Notes: generated by a model not told the origin, from the letters alone. A DNA stretch of 64,000 nucleotides from Myxococcales bacterium (GCA_016706545.1 JADJJK010000008.1:124001-188000), one strand, 5' to 3'. Shown: positions 1 through 9,751, counted from the stretch's first letter. Made by a program: numbers and translations.

Positions 1-723
1 TTCGGTCTCGGCCGCCGCCTCCGGCCCCTGAACAAACCGCGCTAGTCCAAAGTCCAGCACACGCACCCGGCCGTCTGCACCGATGATCGCGTTGTGCGGC
101 TTGAAGTCTCGGTGTACCAAGCCCAGCTGATGCGCCGCCTCCAGCCCGCGGCCCGCTGCCAGATACATCTCCAGCACCTCTCGCCAGCTCCGGCGCTGCG
201 TCCGCTCCCAGTCCGCCAGCGTCTGCCCCTGCACCCACTGCATCACAAGCACCACCTGCTCGTCCACTACCAGCGCGTCGAAGACCCTCACCACGTTGGC
301 ATGATCGATGCGCGCCAGCGCGCGCGCCTCGGCCAGCAGGCGCGCCCGCGCGGTCTCGCTCGCAGGTGCCTCGCCGTGCAGCACCTTCAGTGCGACGCGC
401 CGGTCGAGCTGCGGATCGTACGCCGCGTACACCGCGCCCATGCCACCTGCTGCCACCGACCCCAGCAGCACGAAGCGGCCCACCCGCGCCGGCTCTGCAG
501 CGCCAAAGAGCCGCGCCTCCACCAGGGCGCGCGACAGCGAAAGCTGCAGCGGATTTGCGCGACGCACCAGGCGGCGTAGGTCCGCCGCCGAGTCCGAGTC
601 CGACGCCGCATCCGAGGCCGAGTCCGAAGCCGACACCGAGTCCGCATCCGACTCCACGACGTTCGGTTGCGGCACCGGCGCGCTGCCCTGGCGCGTCGAG
701 CTCACTGGTGCCTGCCCTCTCAC
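1..723 (-). CDS. Ser/Thr protein kinase (Hanks type), C-terminus cut by window edge
   Basis: Eukaryotic-like Ser/Thr kinase, read leftward and cut by the window edge. A GTG at 721-723 follows an in-frame TAG five codons upstream, so the true start is this GTG or the in-frame GTG at 703-705. Residues 25-45 are an Asp/Ser-rich stretch coded by a short degenerate repeat. The kinase domain begins near residue 81 with the glycine loop (VAAGGMGAVYAAYD, about 90-103) and the VAIK-type VALKVL. The catalytic loop HRDFKPHN and the DFGLAR metal-binding motif are intact, so it should be active. In Myxococcota such kinases are usually cytoplasmic or membrane-anchored signalling proteins; the target and any C-terminal sensor lie outside the window. 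It is divergent from the protease gene at 926. Confidence 0.9.
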   Translation of the reverse strand, partial: MRGQAPVSSTRQGSAPVPQPNVVESDADSVSASDSASDAASDSDSAADLRRLVRRANPLQLSLSRALVEARLFGAAEPARVGRFVLLGSVAAGGMGAVYAAYDPQLDRRVALKVLHGEAPASETARARLLAEARALARIDHANVVRVFDALVVDEQVVLVMQWVQGQTLADWERTQRRSWREVLEMYLAAGRGLEAAHQLGLVHRDFKPHNAIIGADGRVRVLDFGLARFVQGPEAAAETE

Positions 724-925
724 CCCGCAACGCTACGTCGTCATGCGCCCGCGCTCAAGGCGTAATCTCGCGATCACCGCTTTGTCCGGAACGCTGGAGC
801 CCCATCGTTCACTACCCGAGGGTCACGGCTTGCGAGCGCAGGGGCTCTGCGCGAATCGCCGTGGTTCTGACCCAATGGAGAGTGCAACCATGACTGTATC
901 GGGATCTCCTCGCAAAGGAGTGGCG

Positions 926-2935
926 ATGTCACTGAATGGCAAGCAACTGGTGTGTGTACTCGGACTCTTGGCCGTGGGCTGTGGCGGCGAGCCTGGCGAG
1001 CCATTGGACCCTCTGGCCGGGCCGAGCGTCGAGAGCTGGGAGGACTTTCTCGCGCGTTCGACGGTCGAGCACGATGGCCACACGTTCTACTTGATCGAGC
1101 GCGACGCGGCGGTCAGTCTGGCGGCGCTGCGCACGTACTATGACGAGTACGTGCTGCAAAGGTCGGCCGGCGGCCGGCGCAGCAAGGTCAACCTCAAGGG
1201 TGACGGCAGCGATGACGTCTGGCTCGGGATGCAGCAGTTCGACCTCAGCTACTGTGTATCGACGGCGTTCGGCAGCACGTACACGCGGGCGATCAACGAG
1301 ATGGCGGCAGCCGCCGCCTCGTGGCAAGGCGCCGCGCGCGTGACGTTCCGCTATGTCGCCGCGCAGGATGCGACCTGCACCATCGGCAACCCGAACGTGA
1401 CGTTCGTGGTCCAGCCGTGGGCCGGGGATGGGGCGAAGGCGTTCTTCCCATCGAGCCCGAGCAGCGCGCGCGTGGTGTTCATGAACTTCGCGTCGTTCTC
1501 GACTGGGCCGACCGTCCCGGTGTTCCGCCACGAGCTCGGCCACACGCTCGGCCTGCGCCACGAGCATATCGGCAACGGCACCCCTTGCCTCGGAGAGACC
1601 ACCGCGGGTTCGCGCGATCTCACGCCCTATGATGTAACGTCGATCATGCATTACCCGTTCCCGGAGTGCGGCGGCACCGGCGTGCTCGCCACCAACCTGA
1701 GCGCGCGCGATATCGATGGGATCCGCCAGCTCTACGGCGATCCGTTCCGCCCTAACTTCGCGGCGCCCAGCGGCTTGGCGGCGTTCAACTACGACCTGCC
1801 CGGCGGCTGGCGGATCGAAGAAGACGTCCGCGTGCTCGCCGACACCAACCTTGATGGTCGCGACGATATCATCGGCTTCGGCCACGATGGCGTCTACCGC
1901 GCGCTCGGCACCGAGAGCGGCACCTTCGAACCAGCCACACTCGTAGTGAGCGACTTTGGCACGGCGCAGGGCTGGAACAACACCAACCACGTCCGCACCG
2001 TGGCCGACGTCAATGGCGACCGCCGCGCCGACATCGTCGGCTTCGGCACCGCCGGCGTGTCGATCGCGCTCGCAAACGTCGCTGGCGGCGGATTCAACGC
2101 GTCGTATCTTGCGATGCCGGGAAGCTTCAACTTCGACAGCGGCTGGAGGACCGACAAGCACCTGCGCTTGATGGGCTACATCAACAATGATACCCGCGCC
2201 GATATCGTCGCGTTCGGCGACGCCGGGGTGCAGGTCGCGCTGTCGACCGGCACCGGGTTCGCCGCGCCTGTGCTGGCGAACGTGAACTTCGGTTACTCGG
2301 CCGCCGCCGGCGGGTGGCGCGTCGAGACCCATCCACGGCTGCTCGCGGACATGAACGACGACGACCGCATGGACATCGTCGGGTTCGGAGAAAACGGTGT
2401 GGTCGTCGCGCTCGCGTCGGAGAGTGGAGGGTTCCCGGCCGCGGCGACCACGCTGTGGAGCACCGGTTTCGCCGCGAGTGGCTGGAACACCACGACGAGC
2501 GTGCGCACGGTCGCCGACGTCAACCGCGATGGCAAAGGCGACGTCGTCGGCTTTGGTGCGAACGGCGTGATCGTCGCGACCTCGACCGGCAGCTCGCTCG
2601 GCGCAGCCTCGACCTGGTTCGCGGGGTTCGGCTCAGCGCCGAGCGCCGGCGGCTGGCGCAACGATCGCCACCCGCGGCTCATGGGAGATGTCGATGGCGA
2701 CGGCCGGGCTGACGTGGTCGGCATCGGCGGCAAGGGCGTCTACGTCGCGCTTTCGAACGGCAGTGCGTTTGGGCCAGCGCGGCTGTGGCTGACCAACTTC
2801 GGGTTCAACGACAGCGCCGGGCAATGGGATGTGGCGAAGCACCCGCGCATGCTCGGCCACGTCAACGGCGACCTGCGTGCCGACCTGGTGGGCTTTGGCG
2901 CCTCCACCACGCAGGTCGCGCTCCCGCAGAACTGA
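926..2935 (+). CDS. Secreted metzincin-type zinc metalloprotease lipoprotein with FG-GAP/VCBS repeats
   Basis: Predicted exported zinc endopeptidase of 669 residues. The ATG at 926 follows AAAGGAG by five bases and starts a lipoprotein-type signal whose Cys is near residue 19 (LLAVGC). The zinc site HELGHTLGLRHEH (about residues 202-214) is the extended HExxHxxGxxH form of metzincins, and the downstream SIMHY is the Met-turn. From about residue 290 to the end there are seven repeats of roughly 50 residues, each with a D-x-N/D-x-D-x-R-x-D-I/V-V-G-F-G core, typical of FG-GAP/VCBS beta-propeller repeats that bind calcium. An upstream extension of the frame to 308 overlaps the divergent kinase and is not used. 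The protein probably digests extracellular protein from the cell surface. Confidence 0.9.
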   Translation: MSLNGKQLVCVLGLLAVGCGGEPGEPLDPLAGPSVESWEDFLARSTVEHDGHTFYLIERDAAVSLAALRTYYDEYVLQRSAGGRRSKVNLKGDGSDDVWLGMQQFDLSYCVSTAFGSTYTRAINEMAAAAASWQGAARVTFRYVAAQDATCTIGNPNVTFVVQPWAGDGAKAFFPSSPSSARVVFMNFASFSTGPTVPVFRHELGHTLGLRHEHIGNGTPCLGETTAGSRDLTPYDVTSIMHYPFPECGGTGVLATNLSARDIDGIRQLYGDPFRPNFAAPSGLAAFNYDLPGGWRIEEDVRVLADTNLDGRDDIIGFGHDGVYRALGTESGTFEPATLVVSDFGTAQGWNNTNHVRTVADVNGDRRADIVGFGTAGVSIALANVAGGGFNASYLAMPGSFNFDSGWRTDKHLRLMGYINNDTRADIVAFGDAGVQVALSTGTGFAAPVLANVNFGYSAAAGGWRVETHPRLLADMNDDDRMDIVGFGENGVVVALASESGGFPAAATTLWSTGFAASGWNTTTSVRTVADVNRDGKGDVVGFGANGVIVATSTGSSLGAASTWFAGFGSAPSAGGWRNDRHPRLMGDVDGDGRADVVGIGGKGVYVALSNGSAFGPARLWLTNFGFNDSAGQWDVAKHPRMLGHVNGDLRADLVGFGASTTQVALPQN

Positions 2936-2990
2936 ATTGAGGGACTCGCACCGACCTGCGCTGGGCGGCGATCGCGGAGCAGCCGGAGGT

Positions 2991-3089
2991 GGGGGCATCG
3001 TCATGACCGCGCACGGCACCGTGGACAGCGAGGCGGAGGCGATGAACCTGGGCGCCTCCAAGTACCTGCAGAAGCCGATCGGCGCTGCC
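2991..3089 (+). pseudogene. Remnant of a response-regulator receiver domain
   Basis: A stretch of about 33 codons reads IVMTAHGTVDSEAEAMNLGA followed by SKYLQKP. This is the end of a CheY/NtrC-type receiver domain: beta4 with T-A, helix 4, and beta5 with the conserved K-P. No start, no phosphoacceptor half and no output domain are present; the codons on either side resemble nothing. It is best read as a decayed fragment left by a deletion or rearrangement between the protease gene and frmA. It has no likely function. Confidence 0.6.
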
Positions 3090-3192
3090 CCAAGTGCTCG
3101 TCGCTGCGCTTTCCTCCTGTCGCTGACGAGCGGCTACCGGGGGCGTCATGGTATGCCCGCCGGACACGCAACGCTGCAAGGAGATGGCTCAC

Positions 3193-4301
<1,109 letters not shown>

Positions 4302-4302
<1 letters not shown>

Positions 4303-5159
4303 TGACGTCGTCAGGAGCTCCGCTCACCACCCGCAGCGAGCAGCGCTGCTTTGGCGGTACGGTGGGCTTCTACTCGCATGCCTCGCACAGCACGAGCACC
4401 GAGATGCGCTTTGGCGTGTACGTCCCTCCGCACGCCGAGGGCGCGCGCCTGCCGGTGCTGTACTACCTGGCCGGCCTGACCTGCAACGAGGAGACGTTCT
4501 TCACCAAGGCCGGCGCGCTGCGGCTGGCCTCGGAGCTGGGGCTCATCCTGGTGGCGCCGGACACCAGCCCGCGCGGCGTCAGCCTGCCAGGCGACTCGGA
4601 GAGCTGGGACTTCGGCCAGAGCGCTGGCTTCTATCTCGACGCCACCGAGGCGCCCTGGGCCGCGCACTACCGCATGGAGAGCTACGTCGTGCATGAGCTG
4701 CCGGCGCTCATCGAGGCCCACTTCCCGGCCTCGGACCAGCGCGGGCTGTGTGGTCACTCGATGGGCGGGCATGGCGCCCTGGTCCTGGCGCTGCGCCACC
4801 CCGGGCGCTATCGCTCGTTGTCGGCGTTCGCGCCGATCTGCAACCCCGCGGCGGTGCCCTGGGGCGAGAAGGCCTTTGGCAACTACCTGGGGCCAGACCG
4901 CGCGCGCTGGCAGGCGTACGACGCCAGCTCGCTGATGTCCAAGACGCCGTTCGCCGGTGACGTGCTGGTCGATCAAGGGCTCGCCGACAAGTTCCTCGAG
5001 ACCCAGCTCCGGCCGCAGGCGCTCGAGGCTGCCGCGCAGCAGAGCGGTCAGGCGCTGACCTTGCGCCGGCACGCTGGCTACGACCACGTGTACTACTTCA
5101 TCCAGACGTTCATCGCCGACCACCTGATGTGGCACGGCGCGCGGCTGCGGACGTCTTAG
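4302..5159 (+). CDS. frmB: S-formylglutathione hydrolase
   Basis: Esterase D family alpha/beta hydrolase that splits S-formylglutathione into formate and glutathione, the second step after FrmA. It is 285 residues, the normal size. The nucleophile elbow is GHSMGGHGA, and the family segments LTCNEETFFTKAG, PDTSPRG and GYDHVYYFIQTF (catalytic His region) are all present. The GTG start overlaps the frmA stop by one base (TAGTG), and a GGAG lies just upstream at the end of frmA, so the two are translationally coupled. It is cytoplasmic. The start could lie a few codons in, because the first ten residues are poorly conserved. Confidence 0.95.
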
Positions 5160-5225
5160 GGCGTCGTAGGACGCGGCGGGGCGCCGCGCATCCTCGTGCC
5201 GAGCGAGCCCTTGGGGTCGCGCTGA

Positions 5226-6707
5226 TCACGGCGCCGTGAGATCGTCCTTGTCGTGCAACACCGCGTCGAGGACCTCGTCTTTCATCCCGTGGGCGAGCAT
5301 GGCGCGCAAGACCTCCATGGTGCCTTCCTTGCTGCCGCCAGGTAGGGCGGCTCTGGTGGCCACGAGCACGTGGTGGGCGCGCGCTCCCTCGCCGCTGGCG
5401 CGCAGGGCGTTGGCGAGCGGCAAGCCGAGGGTCCAATCGTGGCCGTGCGCGGCCCACACTTGCTCGGTGAGCTCCATCCACCTCGGCTGGGATCCGAGCT
5501 GCTGATCCAGCGCAGCGGCGCAGGACTTCACGACCTCGAACACCAGCGGCTCGGAGAGGTCCTGGGTCAGCGCCACCAGTCGCTCCACCCAGTGCATGGC
5601 GCGCGGGCCCAGATCGCGGGTCAGCCGCAGGTGCTTGAGCACGGCGCGATAGCTGGTGGGGTGGGGGAAGGTGGTGGCGAGGTCATCGAGCATCGCCGCC
5701 GCCGAGGCGGGATCCTCGAACGCCAGGCGCAGCGCGGTGTCCGTCTTGGCGCGTAGGTCTGATTCGAGGAGCGGGGACGGGACGATGCGACCAAACAGGC
5801 GCAGGTAGTCCGCTGCCAAGAGCTCCATGGTGGGCGGCGTCGGAGCGCCCTGCAAGACGAGCTGCTCGTGTACCGCAAGCTCCGGGCAGCAATGGATGAT
5901 CTCCAGGGGCCAAACCGCCACCAGTCCCGATATCCCAAGCCTCGTGCTGGCGGCGGCCAGGAGGGCCTTCTCCCGGGGCAAGGGCAGCCTGGGCAAGCGC
6001 GACAGGGCCGGGAAGATGCGCGGTGGGCTCGTCTCGGTTCCCGCTTGTCGCAGGCGCGGCGCCGCCAGGAGCGCGGTGATGAGGGCGGCGGTGCCGACGA
6101 GGCTCTCGTGGTTGTGGGCCAGCAGCAGGACCACGTCATCCGCCAGCAACGACGACGCGAGATCGCCAAGCTCGGTGGTTCCTCCCGGAGTATCGATCAG
6201 CAGGTAATCGGCGTCCGTCTCACGCTGCAGCTCGGCCTGCAGCGTGAGCAAGAACTCGCCGCCACGGCCGTCCCAGGTCCGCTCGTGAGGCTGGTGAGGG
6301 GCGACGCCACACAGGAGCCTGCGCCAGGGGAACTCCGCCAGGCGTTGCCAGTATCCATCTCGGGTCGCCCCCGAATCGAGCAGCCAGATGGCGCCAGCGT
6401 GGCCAGGCCCGACGCCTGCCTCGTCGCCGGGAGCCGCGATGGGCTCAGCGCTGCGGATCTGCTGGAGAGATTCGCGCAGCGGCAGCGGGCGGTGGCTGGC
6501 GAAGGCCTCGAACACATCGAGCATGCCTGACGCTGGCGGCCCGACGCGACCGCTCGGCACCAGCTTGGTGTGCAGCCCGGGCGACTCGAGGTCCAGGTCC
6601 AGCGCGATCACCCGCTGGCCGAGGGTGGCCAGATAGTGCGCCAGGTTGGCCAGCGCCAGCGAGCCGCCGACGCCGCCCTTGAAGGACGCAAACGTGATGG
6701 TGCGCAT
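5226..6707 (-). CDS. MinD/ParA-like P-loop ATPase with altered Walker A and helical C-terminal half
   Basis: Protein of 493 residues; the N-terminal half is a SIMIBI-class (MinD/ParA) nucleotide-binding domain. The start ITFASFKGGVGGSLALANLA matches the 'KGGVGR(T/S)LALAN' branch of the family, including the following LDLDLESPGLH. The Walker-A lysine position, usually Arg or Lys, is Gly here (KGGVGGS, residues 10-16). The Walker-B-like YLLIDTPGG is intact. From about residue 310 the protein is alpha-helical without clear signature, possibly TPR-like. It starts five bases after the stop of the HTH gene, so it is the last gene of a three-gene operon. ATPases of this branch occur in multigene signalling or conflict systems; a similar role here is inference. 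Confidence 0.75.
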   Translation of the reverse strand: MRTITFASFKGGVGGSLALANLAHYLATLGQRVIALDLDLESPGLHTKLVPSGRVGPPASGMLDVFEAFASHRPLPLRESLQQIRSAEPIAAPGDEAGVGPGHAGAIWLLDSGATRDGYWQRLAEFPWRRLLCGVAPHQPHERTWDGRGGEFLLTLQAELQRETDADYLLIDTPGGTTELGDLASSLLADDVVLLLAHNHESLVGTAALITALLAAPRLRQAGTETSPPRIFPALSRLPRLPLPREKALLAAASTRLGISGLVAVWPLEIIHCCPELAVHEQLVLQGAPTPPTMELLAADYLRLFGRIVPSPLLESDLRAKTDTALRLAFEDPASAAAMLDDLATTFPHPTSYRAVLKHLRLTRDLGPRAMHWVERLVALTQDLSEPLVFEVVKSCAAALDQQLGSQPRWMELTEQVWAAHGHDWTLGLPLANALRASGEGARAHHVLVATRAALPGGSKEGTMEVLRAMLAHGMKDEVLDAVLHDKDDLTAP

Positions 6708-6711
6708 CGGC

Positions 6712-7788
6712 CTACTTGGTCGTCCTGGGAAGTCGCAGATGCAACGGCACCCACTGGGACCTCAGGCGCTCGAGGTGCTGTGGGCCGTGGCGCGCGAGGA
6801 AGGCGCGACGGACATCGTCATCGATCGCGCCTGGTCCGCGGTCGGTGCTCTCGATGCTCTCGTCTTCGCTTGGCCGCGCCCGCTGCACCTGCGGTCCTGC
6901 CAAGGCGCCGAGCGCAGCAAGGTCAACGCCAGGGCCTTGCCCGTCTTCGTCGAGCCGTTGGGGCGTCATGCTACCGCGCGCGAGCCTGGGCAGGTGGGCT
7001 GGCGCCTCGTCGCGGTCCATCGGGGGCAGGCGCAGCGGCGGCGCAGCCGGTGGCGTGCCCGCCGCCGGCATGGCGCGCGCGAGGTCCCATCGGTCCTGTC
7101 CGTCCTGTCCGTCCTGTCCGTCCTGTCCGTCCTGTCCGTCCTGTCCGTCCTGTCCGTCCTGTCCGTCCTGTCCGTCCTGTCCGTCCTGTCCGTCCTGTCC
7201 GTCCTGTCCGTCCTGTCCGTCCTGTCCGTCCTCGTGGTCCCCTCGGGCCTCGTGGGCCTCGCGGGCCTCGTGGGCTTCGTAGGCCTCGTGGGCCTCGTGG
7301 GCCTCGTGGGCCTCCGCCGCGTCGGGCGGCGCGGCGGAGGAGCCTTCCTCCTGGTGCCGTCCTGCCTCGGCTCTGTTCCTGGCGATGATCCAGCGAGAGG
7401 CCTCGCCGATGCCGTTCTGTAGCAGGCGTTCCTGCTCGTGTGCCGGCAGCGCGGCGACGGCGAAGCGGTGTGCGTCCCATAGTGGAGTGACGATGTAGTG
7501 CGCCAGCGTCAAGGCGTCGCCGCGCGCCGCGGGATGGGCCTTCTGGATCGGGAGTTGCTCTAGCTCACTCCAGCTCCGCGCGCAGCGCTTGGCATCTTCG
7601 GACTCGTGGCCTCGCACCACCTGGACCAGATCGCGCAGGACCCGGGCCTTGGGCACGAGGTCTCCGGATGCGTACTGCGAGACCATCGCCACGTTGACGC
7701 CGAGCACGTTGGCCCAGCCTTCCTTGGACAGGATCTGCGTCTGTTCGATGGCCTGGCGCAGCCACTGGGAGATGGGCGCGATGGTCAC
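6712..7788 (-). CDS. XRE-like helix-turn-helix protein with long low-complexity repeat linker
   Basis: Protein of 358 residues. Residues about 15-60 form a Cro/C1-type helix-turn-helix (ILSKEGWANVLGVNVAMVSQ, then YASGDLVPKARVL). Residues about 60-150 are a helical region of unknown type. Next comes an acidic/His-rich linker: repeated E-A-H/R units, then about 15 D-G-Q units (about residues 187-232) coded by a perfect 9-bp minisatellite. The last about 130 residues are Pro-rich and then end in a basic helical tail. The ATG overlaps the stop of the FAD gene by four bases (ATGA), and the ATPase gene follows after four bases. It may regulate its own operon or act as an adaptor; no operator was recognised. 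Confidence 0.75.
   Translation of the reverse strand: MTIAPISQWLRQAIEQTQILSKEGWANVLGVNVAMVSQYASGDLVPKARVLRDLVQVVRGHESEDAKRCARSWSELEQLPIQKAHPAARGDALTLAHYIVTPLWDAHRFAVAALPAHEQERLLQNGIGEASRWIIARNRAEAGRHQEEGSSAAPPDAAEAHEAHEAHEAYEAHEAREAHEARGDHEDGQDGQDGQDGQDGQDGQDGQDGQDGQDGQDGQDGQDGQDGQDGQDRWDLARAMPAAGTPPAAPPLRLPPMDRDEAPAHLPRLARGSMTPQRLDEDGQGPGVDLAALGALAGPQVQRARPSEDESIESTDRGPGAIDDDVRRAFLARHGPQHLERLRSQWVPLHLRLPRTTK
7093..7227 (+). repeat. Perfect 9-bp minisatellite, 15 copies, in coding sequence
   Basis: Fifteen uninterrupted copies of GTCCTGTCC lie head to tail. Read on the minus strand inside the HTH gene they give a D-G-Q tripeptide repeat. Because the unit is a multiple of three, copy-number change would not break the frame. 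The repeat is adjacent to a second, degenerate tract. Confidence 0.97.
7240..7315 (+). repeat. Degenerate 9-bp repeat (GGGCCTCGT type) in coding sequence
   Basis: About eight imperfect copies of GGGCCTCGT lie next to the perfect minisatellite. On the minus strand they code for Glu-Ala-His/Arg/Tyr units in the linker of the HTH protein. The copy-to-copy changes suggest an older array than the neighbouring perfect one. Confidence 0.85.
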
Positions 7789-9023
7789 AGCCGTTGTTCC
7801 TCGCCCGCGGATGACGCAGGCCCCTCGGCATCGTCGTCATGGCGGCTGTGCATCATCGCCAGGGGTGCTTGCCAGCTCCGCCCGGGCAGGGCGGAGGGGG
7901 AGCCGTGCGCGCGGGTGGGGCGCGGCAGCTCGGCGACCACGAGCTGGGCTGCGGCCAGCGCCAAGCTGGCGCTCCCGGGCAGGACCCAGTGGACGCCGGG
8001 ATAGCTGCGCGGCGCTCGCTCGACAAGAAACCGGACGTGGGAGGGGGCCGAGGCGCCGGCCTTGCGGATCTCCATCCCGGACATGAAGCGGTGGGATCCT
8101 TCGATGGGGCAGCGCGTGACCTGCTCGAATCGATCTCGCAGCGCGCGAGCGTGCTCGCCGGGGACCTGCTGCGCCGCCTCCGGATCGACGTCTTCGTCTC
8201 GTACCCCGCTCATGGTGAAGACGCACCGTCCGCGCTCGGACTGGGTGGCGGTCCAGCGCCCGGCGTAGTCGGCGACCAGCGAGGCAGGGAACACCGACCT
8301 GGTGACCACCATCAGGCTGGTGCGATCGACGACGAGCTGGTGGGTCTGGCGCTGGATGCCGAGCTGCTCCAGGAGCGCAGGCGTGCGGCAGCCCGCTGCC
8401 AGCACGAGCGCGTCAGGCCGGAGCGAGAGCCCGTCCGCCTCTACCCTGCACCGGCACGGCGCCTCCGGGTCGGCGCTCAACCGCACTGGTTGCATCACCT
8501 CCTGGAGGTGGACGTCGTGGGTGCGAGCCTGCATGCGCAGCACCGCCAACAGGTCCGCCTCGGCGAACGGCCGATCGGGGACCTCGAAATAGGTGGAGTC
8601 CGGCGCGCTGCGGTAGGCCGGTCCCACCATGTTCCGCGCCTCGTCTTGGTTCAGCTTGCGCACCTGCGAACGGATCCCGAGCTGCTGGATGGCGAGCGAG
8701 AACAGGGGCAGCCCTTGGTGCGGGATGCGCATGACACCCGGAGGCCCCTTGCGCAGATCGAGCTGGAGGCGGTCCAGCATGAGGCGAGACATCACGCTGA
8801 GCTGCGCAGCGAAGTCCAGGTCGGCATCGGTCCGGCGTGCGTAATGCAGGCCAGATTGCCACCAGGCGTGGCCGCGCAACGCCTCGGCGTGAGGCGCAGA
8901 GGCGTCGGGCTGGCGAAGCACGAGCACCTCGTTTCCACGCGCGCGACTCCAGGCTCCGCCAGCGGCCTCCAGCGCCACCGCGAGGCCTCCTATACCGCCA
9001 CCAACGATCACCAGAAGCGCCAC
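7785..9023 (-). CDS. FAD-dependent oxidoreductase of the DAO family
   Basis: Protein of 412 residues and first gene of a three-gene operon. The N-terminus LVIVGGGIGGLAVALEAA is the dinucleotide-binding GxGxxG of the D-amino-acid-oxidase/GlpA-like flavoproteins. A second conserved segment, DALVLAAGCRTPALLEQLG, is the later FAD-contact strand, and LHYARR with a following substrate domain fits the DAO fold. The substrate is unknown. The GTG start has a strong GGAGGT six bases upstream (AATACA spacer), and a TATAAT box lies about 55 bases before it. The stop overlaps the ATG of the HTH gene. Its pairing with an HTH protein and a MinD-like ATPase is not a metabolic operon that I recognise. Confidence 0.8.
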   Translation of the reverse strand: MALLVIVGGGIGGLAVALEAAGGAWSRARGNEVLVLRQPDASAPHAEALRGHAWWQSGLHYARRTDADLDFAAQLSVMSRLMLDRLQLDLRKGPPGVMRIPHQGLPLFSLAIQQLGIRSQVRKLNQDEARNMVGPAYRSAPDSTYFEVPDRPFAEADLLAVLRMQARTHDVHLQEVMQPVRLSADPEAPCRCRVEADGLSLRPDALVLAAGCRTPALLEQLGIQRQTHQLVVDRTSLMVVTRSVFPASLVADYAGRWTATQSERGRCVFTMSGVRDEDVDPEAAQQVPGEHARALRDRFEQVTRCPIEGSHRFMSGMEIRKAGASAPSHVRFLVERAPRSYPGVHWVLPGSASLALAAAQLVVAELPRPTRAHGSPSALPGRSWQAPLAMMHSRHDDDAEGPASSAGEEQRL

Positions 9024-9077
9024 TGTATTACCTCCGCTCCAAACGTAGCATGTGAAGAGGTCCGTTCAACGATGAAT

Positions 9078-9083
9078 ATTATA
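9078..9083 (-). promoter_or_regulatory. -10 box of the FAD/HTH/ATPase operon
   Basis: A perfect TATAAT, read leftward, sits in an unusually AT-rich patch about 55 bases before the GTG start of the FAD gene. No clear -35 hexamer was seen at 16-18 bases, so the site may need an activator or another sigma factor. Confidence 0.5.
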
Positions 9084-9471
9084 CCTCGACCATTCGATAT
9101 GAAATTGTGTGTGCTTGTTGGAATGCGCCAGCGAGGCCCCTGGAGATCTGTAGTCAGCACGTGTTGGTTGGTTTGTTGCATAGTTCGCCATCGCGATCTC
9201 CACCGACGAGGATATCGACGGAGCTTCGGTGAGGTTGGCTGCAATAGCCGGCGCCGTTGGCCGCCGCATTGGCAGCGCCACGTCGAGGTTCTCGATACCT
9301 GCGAAGCTTGGAGTTGAACTCCGCTTGCCGGCGTGCGCTTGCTCATGAGCGTGTGTGCGACCGCCCTGCTGCACATGTGCAGTAATCTGTTCTGTGAGCG
9401 TGTTGCGCCGGCCCGAATGACTCGGCAGAGGCTTTCTGATCGCGACAGAGCCTTTGACTGCCAATGACCGG

Positions 9472-9507
9472 CAAAGCCTCCAAAGCCTCCAAGACCTCCA
9501 AAGCCTC
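9472..9507 (+). repeat. 9-bp tandem repeat, four copies (CAAAGCCTC)
   Basis: Three identical copies and one variant (CAAGACCTC) of CAAAGCCTC lie head to tail in the intergenic region upstream of the membrane-protein gene. Confidence 0.9.
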
Positions 9508-9554
9508 CAAGGAGTGACGGTCGTCACGGAGACGCGCTGAGCGTGCCGCTGGCG

Positions 9555-9629
9555 CTGCCGCCGCTGGTGCTGCCGCCGCTGGTGCTGCCGCCGCTGGTGC
9601 TGCCGCCGCTGGTGCTGCCGCCGCTGGTG
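9555..9629 (+). repeat. Perfect 15-bp tandem repeat, five copies
   Basis: Five exact copies of CTGCCGCCGCTGGTG, flanked by degenerate copies, lie about 120 bases before the start of the repeat-rich membrane protein gene. Confidence 0.95.
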
Positions 9630-9751
9630 CTGGCGCTGGTGCTGCCGGCGACGCTGGCGCTCGCTGGCGGTGCTGGCGGTGCCGGCGACGCTGGCGCGCC
9701 GGCCGCGCTCTGGCCCGCTAGCCTCGACGGAATCGAGTAGGATTGCGGCGC

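Larger units (their letters stand above)
9024..9751. other. Intergenic region with promoter patch and two minisatellites, no gene supported
   Basis: The right part of this 728-base divergent spacer carries four copies of a 9-bp unit (9472-9507) and five of a 15-bp unit (9555-9629). The left part is AT-rich and carries the promoter for the leftward operon. Small open frames cross the repeats on both strands, but their composition only reflects the repeats. No gene is called. Confidence 0.6.

Noticed and set aside
308..925. In-frame upstream extension of the metzincin protease
   Set aside because: It overlaps the divergent kinase gene, has shadow-like Arg/Ser-rich composition and lacks a signal; ATG 926 has a good ribosome site and a lipoprotein signal.
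5172..5188. Terminator between frmB and the ATPase gene
   Set aside because: A 7-bp GC stem (CGCGGCG/CGCCGCG) exists but no T-run follows on either strand; such stems are expected by chance at this GC.
7093..7282. Separate proteins read from VLS or SCP repeats on the plus strand
   Set aside because: They are other-frame readings of the 9-bp minisatellite within the HTH gene.
9543..9740. 65-residue hydrophobic PPLVL-repeat frame
   Set aside because: It simply translates the 15-bp minisatellite; no ribosome site or conserved flank is seen.
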